From: Distichodus sexfasciatus
Lineage: Eukaryota; Chordata; Actinopteri; Characiformes; Distichodontidae
NCBI GenBank assembly: GCA_032718565.1
Contig: JAVGVS010000053.1
Location: forward strand, 2,142,288-2,206,287
Length of the DNA: 64,000 nt
Direction of reading: 5' to 3'
Within the stretch, counting starts at the first letter, position 1; every line of letters starts with the position of its first letter. The notes under the pieces are model-generated. The model saw nothing but the letters and a program-made list of their open reading frames with translations. It did not search any database and was not told the origin of the DNA. Of this stretch, positions 1-14,900 are shown in pieces. The translations under genes were made by a program, and so were the position numbers.

Positions 1-635
1 TGGTGGGCGAGGAGGTGCCCCAGCACTTCTACAAGTGGTCCTCTCCTCCGGGAATCGTCAAGATTATGGAAGGCACCGTGGTGGTGCTGTGCCTGGGAAT
101 CTTTGCTTGTGTGGCCTCAACGCTGGTCTGGGACCTGCAGTATGGCGGCTACGGGCTGGGCACCGGATATGGCCTGGGCAGTGGGTACGGACTGGGCAGT
201 GGCTACGGAAGCTACGGTTACGGAAGTTACGGCAGTTATGGGGGCTACGGGGGCTACGGCGGCTATGGCGGCTACTACAACTACCCAACTCCGTACTCAG
301 CCAAAACGGCCATGATCGCCATGGCCGCCATCAACTTTGTAGTGGCGCTGGCCTTCTTCGTGGCCAGCTTCTCCAAGACGAGCGGTGTGCGGGGTCGCAA
401 GTTCTACCTGGCTGTGCTGGTGTGCAGCGTGGTGCTAGCCGTGCTGCAGGGCATCATCAACATCGTCTATATCGTGGGTGTCAACCCCATGGCCCAGAGC
501 TCATCCAGCATGCTCTACAACCCCATGCTGATGATGTGCCAGAGCTTGTACGGCAACAGCGTGACGGGGATGGGAGCCGGCTTCCCCATCTACAACCAGT
601 ACCTCTACCACTACTGCTATGTTGACCCACAGGAG
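1..635 (+). CDS. ocln: ocln exon: MARVEL domain TM1 to second extracellular loop
   Basis: The single large MARVEL exon. It codes TM1 (from about IVKIMEGTVVVLCLGIFACV), a first extracellular loop of about 45 residues made almost only of Gly, Tyr, Leu and Ser, then TM2 (MIAMAAINFVVALAFFV), a short basic cytosolic turn (SGVRGRKF), TM3 (YLAVLVCSVVLAVLQGIINI) and the second loop. That loop has the MCQSLYG and YHYC cysteines, which match the conserved loop-2 cysteine pair of human occludin. The exon ends with the codon for VDPQE at 635, followed by donor gtacga. The other long frames here, on both strands, are shadows of this exon. Confidence 0.96.
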
Positions 636-3600
636 GTACGAACACACTGACCAGTTATGATTTGTTATAACATTATAATAACTTTTAAAATACACAAAGA
701 AAAATATAAGTAAAAGATGTCTGTGTAGGTCTCAGTCGTCTACGACATGGTAGGGCTGAGAGCTTGAATTAAAGGCAGCTGATCTTGATGACATTTCACC
801 TCCCATAGTTGGGGGCAGTTGTTAGCGTAATGGTTAGGGAGTTGTCCCAGTGACTAGAGGATCGCCGATTCAAGTCCCGGACTGGTGAAAGGTAACACTG
901 AGGTAGTCATGAGCAAGGTACTGTCCCCAAGCACTCCTTCCCGTGTGCTGCCAAAAAAAGCTGCCCACTGCTCCTTAATGGATGGGTCAAATGCGTAGGT
1001 CACATAATGTTTTTTGGTTGTAATTTGGAAATGATTGACACACAAATTACAGCTCCATAGCTCTTAGACTTTGGCCTGTGAGGCACTAGACACCCAGCGT
1101 TTCATATTTCTCAGGGCTGTTTGTTCTTTATTGTTTTACCCAGGTGTGTTTCAGAGTTGGCCACAAGTCATCCCTTGTCAAGTGTCATTGTGTCATGTTT
1201 TGGATGGTGGAACATTGCAAGGTTTTCATGAAAAAAACTTGCTGAGAAAATTAAATACCTATTGACAGTATTATGACTTTTTAATCAATTAGTGATGTCT
1301 TATTTTTGACTTTATTCACCATATATTCATTTATGCAGTAGGATGTAACTTAGTGAGCTAGAGAGTCGCTGGACAATTTAGCCAAAATATTATGGCACTA
1401 TTTTTTTCTATATTGATCTTAATGTTAATCGTTTATGTATTTATCATGATATATTCTTGTTGCAGTTTAAACTGAACATCTGTGTAACTAATATGTTACA
1501 CCTACTCTTATGGTAGGATACACAAGCTGACTGTTACACTGTTTGGTCGCACTCACGAAAATATTTTAAAAAGAGTAGCTAGTTAGATAACATTGGCGTA
1601 TGTGGGTGCATTTCCCAAAAGCATAGTTAAACACTATATTAGTTGCTAATGTACACTATGTTTGCTAATGTACACTATGTTAGTTGCTTACATAGTTAGC
1701 AACTATGCTTTTGGGAAATGCACCCCAGGTTGAAGTGAAACAACTAACGTTAATGATCCTCAGGGCTTGAACCGAGGACCTTTTAGGTTCTTGAAGATGT
1801 TTCTTCTCTCATCTGAAAGATTTCTTCAACTGAAAACTAAACTTGAGAACTCTCAGCCTTAAAGATGAGATGTGGAACATCTTCAAGAACTTAAAAGAAG
1901 CCCAGTCACCTTTGATTCACTCCTTCAAAACAACCACATCCTGGACGACTGACATCCAACCTAAACATACCTAACATTAGTCATGCAAAACAAACTTAGG
2001 GTTAAAAGTAGCTTTTATTTAAGATATTTAGAGATAATCTTTTATGTGTAAAAAAGAATCTTTATTCTTCTAACATATTTTGGACGTTCGCTGTAATAAT
2101 AAGTAAATTATGTTCATCTTGCCACCTCAAACTGTCCCCTGTCCCTTCCTCTCCCCCTCCTCAGGCCGTGGCAATGGTGTGTGGGTTCCTGGTTGTCATT
2201 GCCTTGGCCATTGCTGCCTTCTTCGCATTTAAAACCAGGAGTAAGATCTGGCGCTATGGGAAACCCAACGTCTACTGGGACGAACCGCTGACCAGAGGCT
2301 CCGAGGGCAGAGACGTGGAGGACTGGGTAAGAATGGGCAAAGCAGTTTCAATCAGCAGGTGGTAATGGTCAGAGCTGTAATCAAGGGCTGTAACGATACA
2401 TTGGTTCAATAATCGATTCCATAGTTTTGATCCAAAATGAAAACATCAATCAGACATCATACATGTTGTAACATCACTTTATATTGAACAGGAGGTCTAG
2501 TTTTATTAAAAGAGAAGATTTGCTTGTTCTTCGTTTAAATGACTGGTTGCACAGGAATAAGTCAAATGATATTGTAGCTTTTTGTGAGTTGATATAAATA
2601 GAAGTGATTGTTTTAAATAAGCATATGATATTATTTCATATTGATCACTGGCTTCTGAATCTAATTGAATTTAAATCGTATTATAGCAGACTTTATGATA
2701 TCGTCAGACATGGAAGGACTCAAATAGCTGGATCGGGTATCGGTCCATTGAATCAGTATGTGTTATGGTGGCGTGCCGCGGATGGAGACACAAACGCAGG
2801 AATGCAGATGCAATGGTGCTTTATTTACACAGTGATACATTCGTGAGTTGAAAGTAAGTCAGCTCCAGCCAGCAAACGAGAGAGAGACGGGAACAGTTCG
2901 GAGGTTGCCACGATAATCCAGGCAGACGTGGCGAGCAGGCGGCTAGTTAGCTTAGCGGCGGCTAGGCTGTTCGGCGGCTGGCGTCTCAGGGCGAGCTGGA
3001 GTCTAGAGTGGAAGCAAGGCACGCATGAAGGTGAACGAGCAATGACTGCCCGGATCGGTCTGGTTAAATAATAGAACCCATTACTAATTAACCGAACACA
3101 AACCAATGAACGTAAACTCGATAATAACAAACAGGTGAAACACATTAGGAGCGGGGAACCATCACCATGACGCAAACAACCCGGCTGTGCCTAGCGGGGA
3201 ATCCTTAAAGGGACAGACACACCGTTACCATGACAACCCCGACGCGACACATCAAACCTCCGGTTTAATACTCGGGCGAGTCCGGGCATCGGGGAGGAGG
3301 CGCAGACGTGACAGTATGATATAATATCAGGATGAAACCTGTGATATACTCCCCCTACTGTAAAGCAGTTTACATCAGTTTGACTTTTGTCTAAAATGTT
3401 GTTAATGCTTTGTGCTCTCTCACACTTTGTAACAGACAACATAAAATCAACAAAATTAAATGTTAAACTAAATCAACGATAAATAACATTTTTGTCTGTT
3501 TATCTAAACTTTAAAAAACATTTTCAGTAACCTTCTACATTCGTTCCAAAATTGTTTTTTGATCAGATTTAAATCCCAGACGGTTGCAGTGAACATTGGT

Positions 3601-6600
3601 GTAATGATGTAACACCCTTATGACAATTAAGCAAGGCCCTTAATTGCCTGTCACTTTTTAAGTAGTTGATTCTGCAACTGTGACATCAGTGTATCAATCT
3701 TGTCATACTGATCATAAAGGGGTAATAAATAAGCGGTGAGAAGCCAATAGAGTGCTTTAGAACTGACAAAACACGGCATGTGTCAGCTTTTGCTCCCCTC
3801 ATTGAGTCTTGGTTACTGGTTTAAACGTGGCACGATATGATTTGCTTTTGGGGTTGATGTGTGTTGCGTAGCTTGTTCTGCTCATTGTCATATCACAAAT
3901 TGGTGCAAATGTTGAACAATAAACCAGCTTTACCGCAGAGCCACTTCCCAGGCATAACCAATTGTGCATGCACGCAATTACTGATAGGCTCTATAGATCA
4001 GCCCAATGCCACCGTTACCTAATCCAGCTCTTTGAGTCCTAATGGGACCGGTATCTGACCCATGTATCACCTCTGTGCCATCTTTATATTGGTTCTCCTG
4101 TTTTCCTTCCTTGGACCACTTTTGGTAGCTCCTGACCACTGCAGACCAAGAATATGTCACAAGAGCAGTAGTTCTGGAGATGCTCGGACCCAGTCATCTA
4201 GCCATTACAACCTGGCCCTTTTTCGCTTACACTGGCCCATGTTTTATGCTTCCACATCATCAACTTCAAAGACACAATGTTCACTTGCTGCCTAATATAT
4301 CCCACTTACTGCCAGGTAGTCAATGTTGTTCACTTCAGCTGTTGGTGGTCATACTGTTCTGGGTGATCGTTGTAGAATTCAATCTTTTGTCATAGTATTT
4401 GGTTATTACTGGTTTAAGATGGATTTCCTAACTAGTGTGGCAACAAAGCTTGCGAAAAAGCTGACCCTGCTTTGAGATTCCAAGAAGCAAATCTCGGTGT
4501 CATATCTGAAAGTCTGTCGTCTTTTATAGTAGCGTTTCACAACACTGTTCCATGTGGCCCAATGCTCTGCGTCTTTCCTGCACCACCATATCACAATTTG
4601 GGTACAATGTTCGTGTAACGGTTACAGAGTTAACAGAGGTTTCAGGATCGGAGGGTCACCGGTTCAAATCCCGGACCGGTAAAGATACCAGTGCGGTACT
4701 CATAAGCACCTTCCCAAGGGTACTCGTACCATAACCTTCCCAGGCACTGCTCTTTAATGGATGGGTCAGCTGCATTTCTTGTGGTGCCCAGTTTGCTGTG
4801 CTGTGCTGTGTTCTTGATAAAGGAGCCCATAGCATTGGTCCAAAATGAAAACATGGGTTTCGTATCATCACTTTCTATTTTAATTAATAGAGAAATGAGT
4901 TTCATTTAAATGTGTGGTTGAGCTCAGGAATATACATTTTAAATGACACTTTATTAAATTTAGTTGTGTTAAATGAGCACGTATTTTCCCATATTGACTG
5001 CTGGCTCCTGACAAAAACTTTGTGAAATCAGCAGACATTGTATAGTTGTTTGTAGAATCAATACAATATCATATTGTGATAAATACCGAGTTCGGTACTT
5101 TTAAAGGTACCGACCGAATGATGTCGGTACAACTGGGTATCGGTTCACATAAAAACGGTGTCAAATTTTAGGTCCATCCACGAGGTCATCAGAACTGGGT
5201 GAAAAGTTTAAATTAATCAAGTTATCCTATGAGCTTCAGCATTCAGAGCGCTACGGTCCCTCATGACTCTAAGGAACACGTTACAATGTTTACATGAAAT
5301 AGCAACGGAAGTGCCCCGATGATGCATTTCGTAACTTAGCAACAGCAAGCGCGAGAAAGGTTTTGAGCACTCTCAGCGCAAAAAAACGTGTTTGGTGGAC
5401 ACAGGCTCTTAAAGCTACAACCAGCACCCACACCGACAATCACCCCTGCAGCTTTAGGTGATTAGCGATCTATCTGTTGTAGTTATTGTTCTGTAATATT
5501 TTTATAAAAACTGTAATAAATTTATGTTGTAGTTGATCATTAGTTTAGGGCTTATATATTATTACTGTATTTTTGATGATGATGATACAAACCAGGAATT
5601 ACAGATTCAGAGCAAGGTATTGAAATGAAGTACTGTTGAGTATCGGTACCGAACACAAGATACCGGTACCAGTACCAGTATCAGTTCAGATGTGAAAGGT
5701 ACCCAACCCTTGTGATATAAGGGCAAGTTCTTTGGAGGATGGCACGGCCGGAACAGTTGTTACACGTCATTGTTTCTCGTAATCAGCGCAAGTTTAACTT
5801 AAACATGGGGCGTGCTGTAACATTGGTAGGCTGCTGCTTCAACGTTACACCTACTTGCTGTCTGTTTCACCATGTTGTGCCCTAAGCTTATTGTCTTCAT
5901 CAGAAAAATGATTCTCTTGAAAGTGATCAAGATTGTTTTATGGCCCAGCACTACTACACTCATCAGATGTGAGGTGAGGTGTGAGGTGTTTGTGAACGCT
6001 TAATTCGTGCAGAACCCTATGAACCAGGGCTGAAAGAAGCGGTTCTGTAGAGAGAGGGAGCGATGATGACGCAGCGCAGACCAGCTACGATGACGCCAGG
6101 CAGTTTAATCTTCTCCATTTGATCTTATCTGTTATTTATTCTAGAAAAAAACAGGGTGTGCAGGGACTTGTACACACTCACCACTGACTAAATGGTGTGT
6201 GTTCACGATGTTCAGCATTCGTTAAGGATGTCGTGATTTGGAGAGTTTGACCTGAGGCAGACGACCCACATATACAATAATGACTCACCACGTCAGCTTA
6301 CATGCAGACCGAATGAACTCTGCTCATCATGTGAATCTGCGAGATGATTACAGTTTTTTACAATAAACTTTTACGATCAGTCTCAGTACCCGTTCCCTTT
6401 TTCCAAACTCTTTACACTGTGCGCTTCACAAACACACACCTGAATGCATGACTTCACTTTTTGTTCAAAATACACTGAAAATACTTTATATTTCATCCAA
6501 AAGGGACTGATGCTGCCATAACTATAGCACAAACTCTTTCCCATAAGGGCCTGTGTCCACCAAATGCGTTTTTGCGCTGAGAGCGGAACCTTACAATCAA

Positions 6601-9419
6601 GAGCACTTCCTCTGCACTTTCTTTGTGCTTCTCTCAGCACTTCTTGTTGCTAAGTTACAAAAAGCATCATCGGGCACTTCCGCGTTCATTCCTATTTCAT
6701 GTAAACATTGTAACGTGTGCCTTTGAGATCGGTAGTTTAGCTGACATAAAAGAGATCGTCTTTACAATTGAGAGAAATCACATCTCGGCATTAGCGGCAG
6801 CGTTTTTAAATAGATACTCACATGTCTCTGAGACGTAGAAATTGGATGCATGAGATAAACCGCGCAAGAAAAAAGCTGGGAGAGCACCAGAGATTTATAT
6901 GTCCCACCCCTTGCTTGATATTGATTGGCTAGCAAGAGAGAAGTAACACTGACGAGCCCAGCGCTGTTCTAAAAGTTGAATGGATTTCACAGAGCGCTAT
7001 GGTTCACCGGCATTTTTATCCTGCTGAAGAAGCTCATTGGATTTTGCCAAGGCAAAAAACAACAGATGATCTCCCATACAGTGAATGTATGTATTATTTG
7101 TCATTGTAAACACACCATAGTACACAGTACTCCCCAATGAAATGTGACCTCTGCATTTGACCCTTCCATGAAGGAGCTGTGGGCAGCTTTTTACCTTTCT
7201 CATGAGTACCTCAGTGGTACCTTTAATGGTTCAGGGATTCAGGAAGCAGCCACCGTCTGATCAAAGAGCCAACACCCTAACTGTTACACTACCAATTGCC
7301 CAGTAAATATCACATTGAGCATGGACAAAATACTGTAAAAGAAAACACATTACATTGCATTCAATAACAAAAATGTTTTCACAGTAGGTTGACTGAAAGA
7401 GGTATTGTTGAATTTTGGAAGAAGATGTCACTGAATGAATTAGGCGTGAAAGCAGCACAAAAGCATTCTCAATTTAGCTCACATAGTCTGTGGATATGCC
7501 AAACATTGAAAGTGTTGAAAAAAGAGAACGTGATATTGAGATATGATTGTAATACAGTAAATATCACATTCAGCTTAACGGTTAGGGAGTTTGCCCCATG
7601 ATCGGGGGTCGCCGCTTCAGATCACGGACTAGCAAAGGTACCAATAAGGTACTTGAGAGCAAGATACCATCCTCAAGCACTGCTCCTTGGGCGCTACTAA
7701 AAGCTGTCCACTGCTTCTTTATGGATGGCTCAAATACAGAGGTCACATTTCATTGTGGTGCAGTTTGTGCTTTGTTGTGGTGCGTTCACAATGACTCACT
7801 TAAATTCACTTAAATTAGGCAGTACATTGCATTCCAAATAAAATAAAGAAAATGCCACTTATGGAAATGCACCATACTTCCATCTGAAGTGATTTTTAAA
7901 AATTTTGCTTTAGAACTGAACGTTAACTGTGTTGAAAAGAGTATCTAAATTTCCGCAAAACTTTTTGTAATTGTACCGAATTTTGACTGAGAGAAGAATT
8001 CATTAGTTTTTCTAAGTTTGGCTCACATACTCTACTTTTATAGTGTAGTTTTGGGTGTGTGTAGGAGAGGGTTGATTTTTTAAAAAAACATTCTCGCTGG
8101 TCAGAAGGTGGGGACCGAGGAGCCACATGGCTAAGAGCTGGTGCTGATAGTGTGTGTTTATCCACGGCCGGGCCAGTTTCACCCAGACTAATCATTAACC
8201 TGAGAGAAGGAGAACGAGAGAGAACGAACGAGAGAGATCATAATGTTTTCCAGCCTTTTATTCCAAGGTGATAAATATGTAAACTCCTTACACGTGCTGT
8301 GTTTGTGCTACGCCACGTAACACATTAACCAGGAAGGAGAGACGTACTGGAGCACACAGCTCTGATTCTGTTTCTGCATTATAGCTCTAGGATGTTGGAA
8401 AATTTGCATTTCTGCATTTATGGCAGCCTGTTGAACTCTGAAACTAAAAGAGACACTTCAACTTGATGAGGATCTGGTTATCTGATCAGCTGAGCCAGCC
8501 AAAGCTCACGAAATGAGGGAAGGGTCGAGACCAACCACTGTGGTCTTAAACATCCTGTTTTAAGAGGAAACAGCAAAATGAGTCTCATAAAAACAATCCA
8601 AACAAGTGTAATCAAGACACACCATGCTGTTGGCAATATTCCATATATAACAACCTTGTATTTTTCATAAATTCAGAAGTTCTGAATTCTTATGTTATTC
8701 AAATGACCTGAATTGCAGTATTTCTGTTTGGAATTTGGAATCAAATGTGGTCAAAGGTTTACAAAAGAAAACCAAAATGTTGATTCTACATGGCCACATA
8801 GTGATAAATTTGCAAAACCAGAGCTGCATGTTGAAATTAGAATTTGCAGTAATTATCTGTGATGAATGAAACATTTTAGAATATGTGTGAATTTAAAGGG
8901 GAGGATATTTAGATAAAGAATAAACATAATCTTTAATAATCTTTAAAAATAACTTAATAATGTATAATAAATAAATAATAAATTCTAGTAATAGAAGTCA
9001 TTTGTTAATCTGAAGAATATATACCATCTATTCTTGAACTCCCGCAAGATTATAAATTATGTAAATCAGATTACATTATAGCTGATTTTTCTAACAGACT
9101 TGTCTTGTAGCTTAGTCATGGGAAATGAGAACTGGGAGAGTTTACCTTTGGAGCAAATAGCACATGAACAAGTTGATGCTTTGATTATGTTGTCTTGCTT
9201 AACACCTGTGCACAAGAATTGCACATGCTCACGTCACAAAAGTGAGGTGTTAAAATTAAGGCTCAGAGTTTGTAAAGTTTTATGATTCAGTTACAATTCA
9301 CTATATAAATATTGCTTTTAAACACAGAGAGAGAAATGTATGCAAATGTGATGTGTCATGAATTGTCATGAGTAGATGATAGTAGTAGGGGCATTAAGTA
9401 ACCAGGGTTGCGATATATG

Positions 9420-9469
<50 letters not shown>

Positions 9470-11943
9470 AGCATTTGAACACAAGGTTCAGTATGAAATC
9501 AGTGTGAGTCAAAATACACTATCAGTCCACAGTGCATTAGTCAGACTGACTGAGAGAGAATGAGAACAAGACTGAGAGAGATAGAGAGAGATAGAGAGCA
9601 AGAGAAGAAAATGAGAGAAGGAAGAGAGAATGAGAGCGAGGGCAATGGAGAGAGAGCAATAGAGAGAGAACACAAGAGACAACGAGAGATGAGAGAAAGA
9701 TAATGAGAAAGAAAAAAAACAAGGGAGAATGGGAGAGAGGGCAAGAGAGAGATAATGAGAGAGATAGAATGAAAATGAGATAGATTGAGAGAAGGAGAGA
9801 AAAAGGAGTGCATTTAAAAGTGTTTTTAAATTCTAAATTTGTAGTATTTTTGTACATGTACTTTTTCACTGAATGAACAGGCTGAAGACTGCAGCTCAAC
9901 GTTTCCTGTAATATGTTAACGTAAGCTATTCAAATAAAAACAAGACTGTTTGTCACGCACACACACACACACACAAAACCGAAGCTGGTCTCTGCCTGAG
10001 GAGGGTTTACTGATAATCACTTCTCCTGGCCTGCATTTTAGTCTGTGTAATATGTGTTTGCCTGTCTGTGTGGATGTGATGTCAGGTGTGTGTTTTTGAG
10101 TGTGTGTGTCAGGTCGGTAAGGTGTGTGTTTTTCAGGTTGCAAACACAAGTGTTAGATTAACACCACCAGACATCTGTGCTGTCAGAGCCACGCCAGTCT
10201 CAGATATCCACCATAGGTGTTCATTTACAACCGCAGGTATCACACCGTGTGTGTGTGTGTGTTTGGAGAAGCAGGAGTAAGGGTGTTTCCCTGCAGATGA
10301 ACCAGTGGGGAAATATGTTTTTGAAGTCCACAATAGCTTTAGGAATTCGGGCCTGGGTCTCGCCGCATGGGGCCTTGCGCGCTTCTGAAAATAAACAGAA
10401 GGAGAGAGAGGGAGACATGAAAGAACGACAGGAGGGACAAGGGAGAGAGTCTTTGTGCGTTCACAGGAACTTAGGTATTTGTCAGTGGATTTAAGTGAAT
10501 GATAATTTGTCATTTTGAGCACAGCACACAGTTCAACAAAAACGAAATGTGACCTCTTCATTTGACCCATTCATGAAGGAGCAGGGGCAGCTGACATGGG
10601 CAGCGACCAAGGAGCAGTGCTTAGGGACGGTACCTTTCTCATGAGAACCTGTACCTTTTTACCAGTCTGGGACCTGGCGACTGGCGACCTTCCGATCACA
10701 GGGCGAACTCCCTAACTGTTACACTACCAACTGCCCCAAATGAAATATGTCACTCAAGGCATCTTAACTTATTTCTTACTTAATTGCATTACATGGGTTC
10801 ACATTTTTGTTCTAGCCAAGTCCAGAACTGTACGATGAAGTGTGTTCTGAACTGTGGGGGCAGTTGGTAGTGTAACGGTTAGGGAGTTTGCCTTGTGATC
10901 TGAGGGTCGCCGGTTCAAATTCCGGTACCACTGAGGTACTCATGAGCAAGTTACCGTCCCCAAGCACTGCTTCCCAGGAGCTGATAGAGCTGCCCACTGC
11001 TCCTTTACAGATGTGTCAAATGCAGAGGTCACATTTCATTGTGGTGTGTTCACAAGGACAAATAATCACACACTTAAATTCACTCACTTAAAAACGCAGT
11101 ACAGGGTGGGAGAGAAGAGTCAGTTATGGTCTGTATCTTTATAGATGAGGCCAGTTGCAGCGGAGAAAAAGCTGACCTTTTGCTGTGAGCTTTTGGTGTT
11201 AATGGACCACAACCTTCTGCCAGAGGGAAGAGTTTAAAAGAATTTGTGTCCAATGTAGCTACTTCTTTCTGTAGCAAACAACTAGATTTAAACAGTAGCT
11301 TGGCTGTAGCTTTCAGCTTTAAAAGCTACTGTTTAAAAGTAGTTTCTCCTACACTGGTAATAAATGTAATGTATAATAATAAATCCCACACTATCCTGAC
11401 TGAGCAAACTTGCTCACTGTTGGGCTGAGATTTTGGTTGCAGAGAATTTTACACATGCCCGTATTTATGTAGAGCCTTCTTTTTTTTTCTTTTTTTTTTA
11501 CAGTCGATTGTGCCGCAAAGCAGATTTACAGGATTGCAGGGTTGAGTCAAGCATGAAAGTGGCAAACCAAAACCCCTCACTAGTCTGCACGTGTGCAGAA
11601 TTCCAGTTGGAGCAAATTCTCTGCCTCCGTGCAGATTGAGGAGAATGTTTCAAATGTGGCTGTATGTGTTTGTGTGTGTGTTAATCTCTGATCTCTTCAG
11701 GAAGTCTCCTTTCGTCATCGAGACGTGCTCAGAGTCACAGCTGCTAAGGACTTCCAAACCGTACTCACATTTGTGTGATCATACACACACAAACACACAC
11801 ACAGACACAATTACACCTGGTGCTATTGTTTACGTCGCATGCTTTGAACCAACCTCATTTCCTTTCTTACCTCCTACCTTGCTTCTTTTGTTTGGTCTCC
11901 TGAAACCAGAGCCTCTTTTTCTCTCTTCCTCTTTCTTCCTCTT

Positions 11944-11984
<41 letters not shown>

Positions 11985-14900
11985 CTCTCTCTCTCTCGCT
12001 CTCTCTCTCTCTTCCTCTCTCTTTGTGTTTCCCTGTACCCAGGGAAAAAAAAATGTTTCTTTCATATTCACTGCCATGCCTTCAGCCTATCACTTTGTAA
12101 CTCTTGATCACCAGCCGCTAAGTAACAGTGTGTACTGTGTTTAATCCATAGATCATATCAGATATTTAAGTATCAAACGTCTAATATTTAAAAAGAAACA
12201 TACCAATAAGACATGAGCCTGGTCGGTTTTGGCAGTTGAGCTTAGAATTAAAAAGAATAGATTTAGTTTGTATTTTTGATGTGTTAACTGTGTTGGGGGC
12301 TACTTTTAAGCTGTAACTTTTAAAGCTACAAGCAACATGTGATTAAAAGTAGTTAAACTTCAGTCAAGCTGCTGTTTTAATATAGTAATCATCTACACTA
12401 CAAGCAACAGAGGAAAAGTAGCTAAGTACACCCAAGCTGTTTTATCCGGTAATACTTAATATTTGTGCTGTAGGATTTAGGATGTATTTTTAACAAAGTT
12501 ATGTCAAATCACAATACGGTTTAGAGGTAGAGAGTGTTGGGCTTGGGCTTGCATAAGATACACTCAAATGTGTAAGCTCTGTCCATTTTGTTTTTCAGAA
12601 TCAAACATTTTGATAAATATGGTCACAGATTCTTGCTTCCATCTTCACCAAAGTGCACTCCATCCCCTGAGTTGCCAAGAGCGCACTGTGATGCAGTGAA
12701 CGTGTGCCGCCTGTCAGCAGTTTATCATATGCCACTAATCAGAAACATCCGGTAGCTGAAAACACCTTAATAAAGAAGGAAAAGTAATCAGGTTTTTGTA
12801 ATGATGTAGCATATTGCACACTACACAATATTTTATATTAAATATTTAAAAACAATTACTGAAAAGTTTAGTGTTTTAATAGTAGCTCTACTACAAGCTA
12901 CTGAAAAAAACTTAGTAGCATCACTTATTTTAGTTAACTACACCCCAACATTTGTGTGTTAAATCGATTGTTGGTCTCAGGGCCATGACAACAGTTAGTG
13001 TTTCCTTTATTATCGAATTGTAGATAAAAGAGCACTCCAAATATGCTAACATGGCGAACAATGAATCAACTTTTTTTGTGTGCACGTTTTTGTTCGTTTT
13101 CCTTCACAGTGTGCATTGTTTAGTATTTTTGTGCATTGTTGTGATATAGATCTTCTCACTGCGTGGAGGTCCCATTACATTCCCGTAAACCCAAAACCTT
13201 CCGCTGCAGCAGGAAGAGACAGAATTCTGCAGCCGCAATCCTTTATGCCGCTTTGTTCGTCTCTGCGGAAAGAGTTTCCTGTGAGCCCAGGAAAAGGAAG
13301 TTGGAATTTTGAAAAAGCGAGACAGTTTTGCTTTCTCTGTGTGTTGTGAGAACAAACTCTTAAGCAGCACACAAAACAGTTTTACACTCTTTCTCAGAAA
13401 GTGGATTAGGTGCTGGTTATGTAAGAGTGTGAAGCTCAGCTGCTTAAACTGTGACTGAGTACAAGTATGCGAACTGCCAGAAATGAGGGATTACACTGTA
13501 GTGTGACAAAAAAGGACCTATATCCATAACTTTGGTACATTTTGACATATTTCCCCAAAAGATTTCACTGTGGCATACAGAATTCAATTAACAAGAGTGG
13601 GCCTTGTTCATCTTTTTTTCTTTTTTCTTTAATCAGTTCATAAGGCAGTTGAGGCAGACGTTTGCATAGCATATAGTGGAGTAACCACTCCACCAAACCA
13701 GGTGCTCTTATCTAGGAACCAGGCTTAAATAAGAAAACATTGATGAATGTCAGAATCTGCATGGAAATTGTTTCAGTGGGTTGTAGGAACAAATTTCTTC
13801 TTAAGAATGGTTGGTGAATGAGGCCCATTGTCTGTAACAGATAACTGTTGTTAAATAGGGTCATAAGTCGACATTTTTGTTCACTGTTAAAAGTTGTCAT
13901 GTATCATTACTGTATAATTACTCTTTCAAGACAATATAGTAATCTCCTTGATGCAGATTTAATTTGGAATGCAACAAGGAAATAACTTGGAAAATCAGTC
14001 TACAGTTGCCAAGAGGTCTTTTTTACTCAGTCTAGTGAGTAACTGGAGAAATTAAAAACAGACTAAACTGGACACAAATGACAAAACTAAATTTTGTCCT
14101 CTAGTGACAACTTGGTCCAATATCGGTGTTAATCTGATTCATGATGGTAATTTGCTGCTTATTGTTGATCCGAAGCAAGTCAAAGGGGTCAAGGGCTGAA
14201 AACCCAGCCTTAGGCTGATGAAACAAATCCAGCTGACTGTAAGGAGGAAACAAAGCAAACATAGACTTTCTCATGAAAGTAAAACTCATCAGCCGCTACT
14301 TAAACAGTTTGTCGTTTTTTGCAGGTCAACAATGTGGAGGACGGACAGAGCGTCCATGAGCCGTCGGTGATGTTTTCAGAGAAAGGAGCACCGCCTCTCA
14401 ACAATTCACAGAGCGTCAATTCCATCCCACCAAAGAGCCCGGGGGGCATCAGCTCCGAACCCTACACACCCCCAGCGTGAGGAAACCTCTCTTCTCCTCA
14501 TTTTCGTCTTTCTCATCCAGCCCACACAATCACATTCTGGTAGACAGAATGTCCAATTAACTTTTTACCCTCAGTGTCACCTTGGCTAGATGAACTTGAC
14601 AAGCATCTGTGTGTACAAAGAAGATGTTTGTTCAAGATAATAGAACCCAAGCGCTGGTGGTATTGGTTAAAAGTAGCTATAGTCATATATTAATTACAGT
14701 CAATATATTAATTATGACTGCGCATATTTAGTTTTTTAATTAATTCTTTTTTCATTTGAGGGCAATAACAGGTTCTTGGTACTTTTATACAATTTACAAG
14801 TAATGTGTAAAAAAAACATTTTTGGTTGTGGTTTTTTGTTTTAATGAGAAAAAGAAATTAACGAATACACATGTTACGTGTGTGCGCATGCGCTCATGCG

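Larger units (their letters stand above)
636..2164 (+). other. ocln intron, repeat-containing
   Basis: Intron between the MARVEL exon and the TM4 exon. It holds a tRNA-derived SINE (812-1020), a small palindromic MITE (1604-1725) and a fragment of a dispersed repeat (about 1745-1970). No additional exon is apparent. Confidence 0.8.
2327..14324 (+). other. 12 kb ocln intron, transposon-rich
   Basis: Large intron with donor gtaaga and acceptor tttttgcag. It contains a GC-rich repeat block (about 2770-3340), several dispersed repeats, SINE copies in both orientations, a TG microsatellite, a 260-nt purine (GAGA) tract and a CT tract. No open frame here resembles a known protein; the short frames track the simple repeats. 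Confidence 0.8.

Noticed and set aside
860..1000. tRNA-like A and B boxes in several places
   Set aside because: They belong to SINE copies with shared tails, and no cloverleaf with acceptor stem can be drawn, so no true tRNA genes are called.
9537..9899. Two long minus-strand open frames rich in Leu and Ser
   Set aside because: They arise wholly from the GAGA purine tract; no splice context or family resemblance.
10133..10570. 145-residue minus-strand frame
   Set aside because: Crosses a CA repeat and the start of a SINE; no homology that I recognise and it lies in the ocln intron.
11591..12100. 169-residue plus-strand frame
   Set aside because: The second half is the translation of a CT repeat (LSLSLSLS) and the first half has no recognisable protein features.
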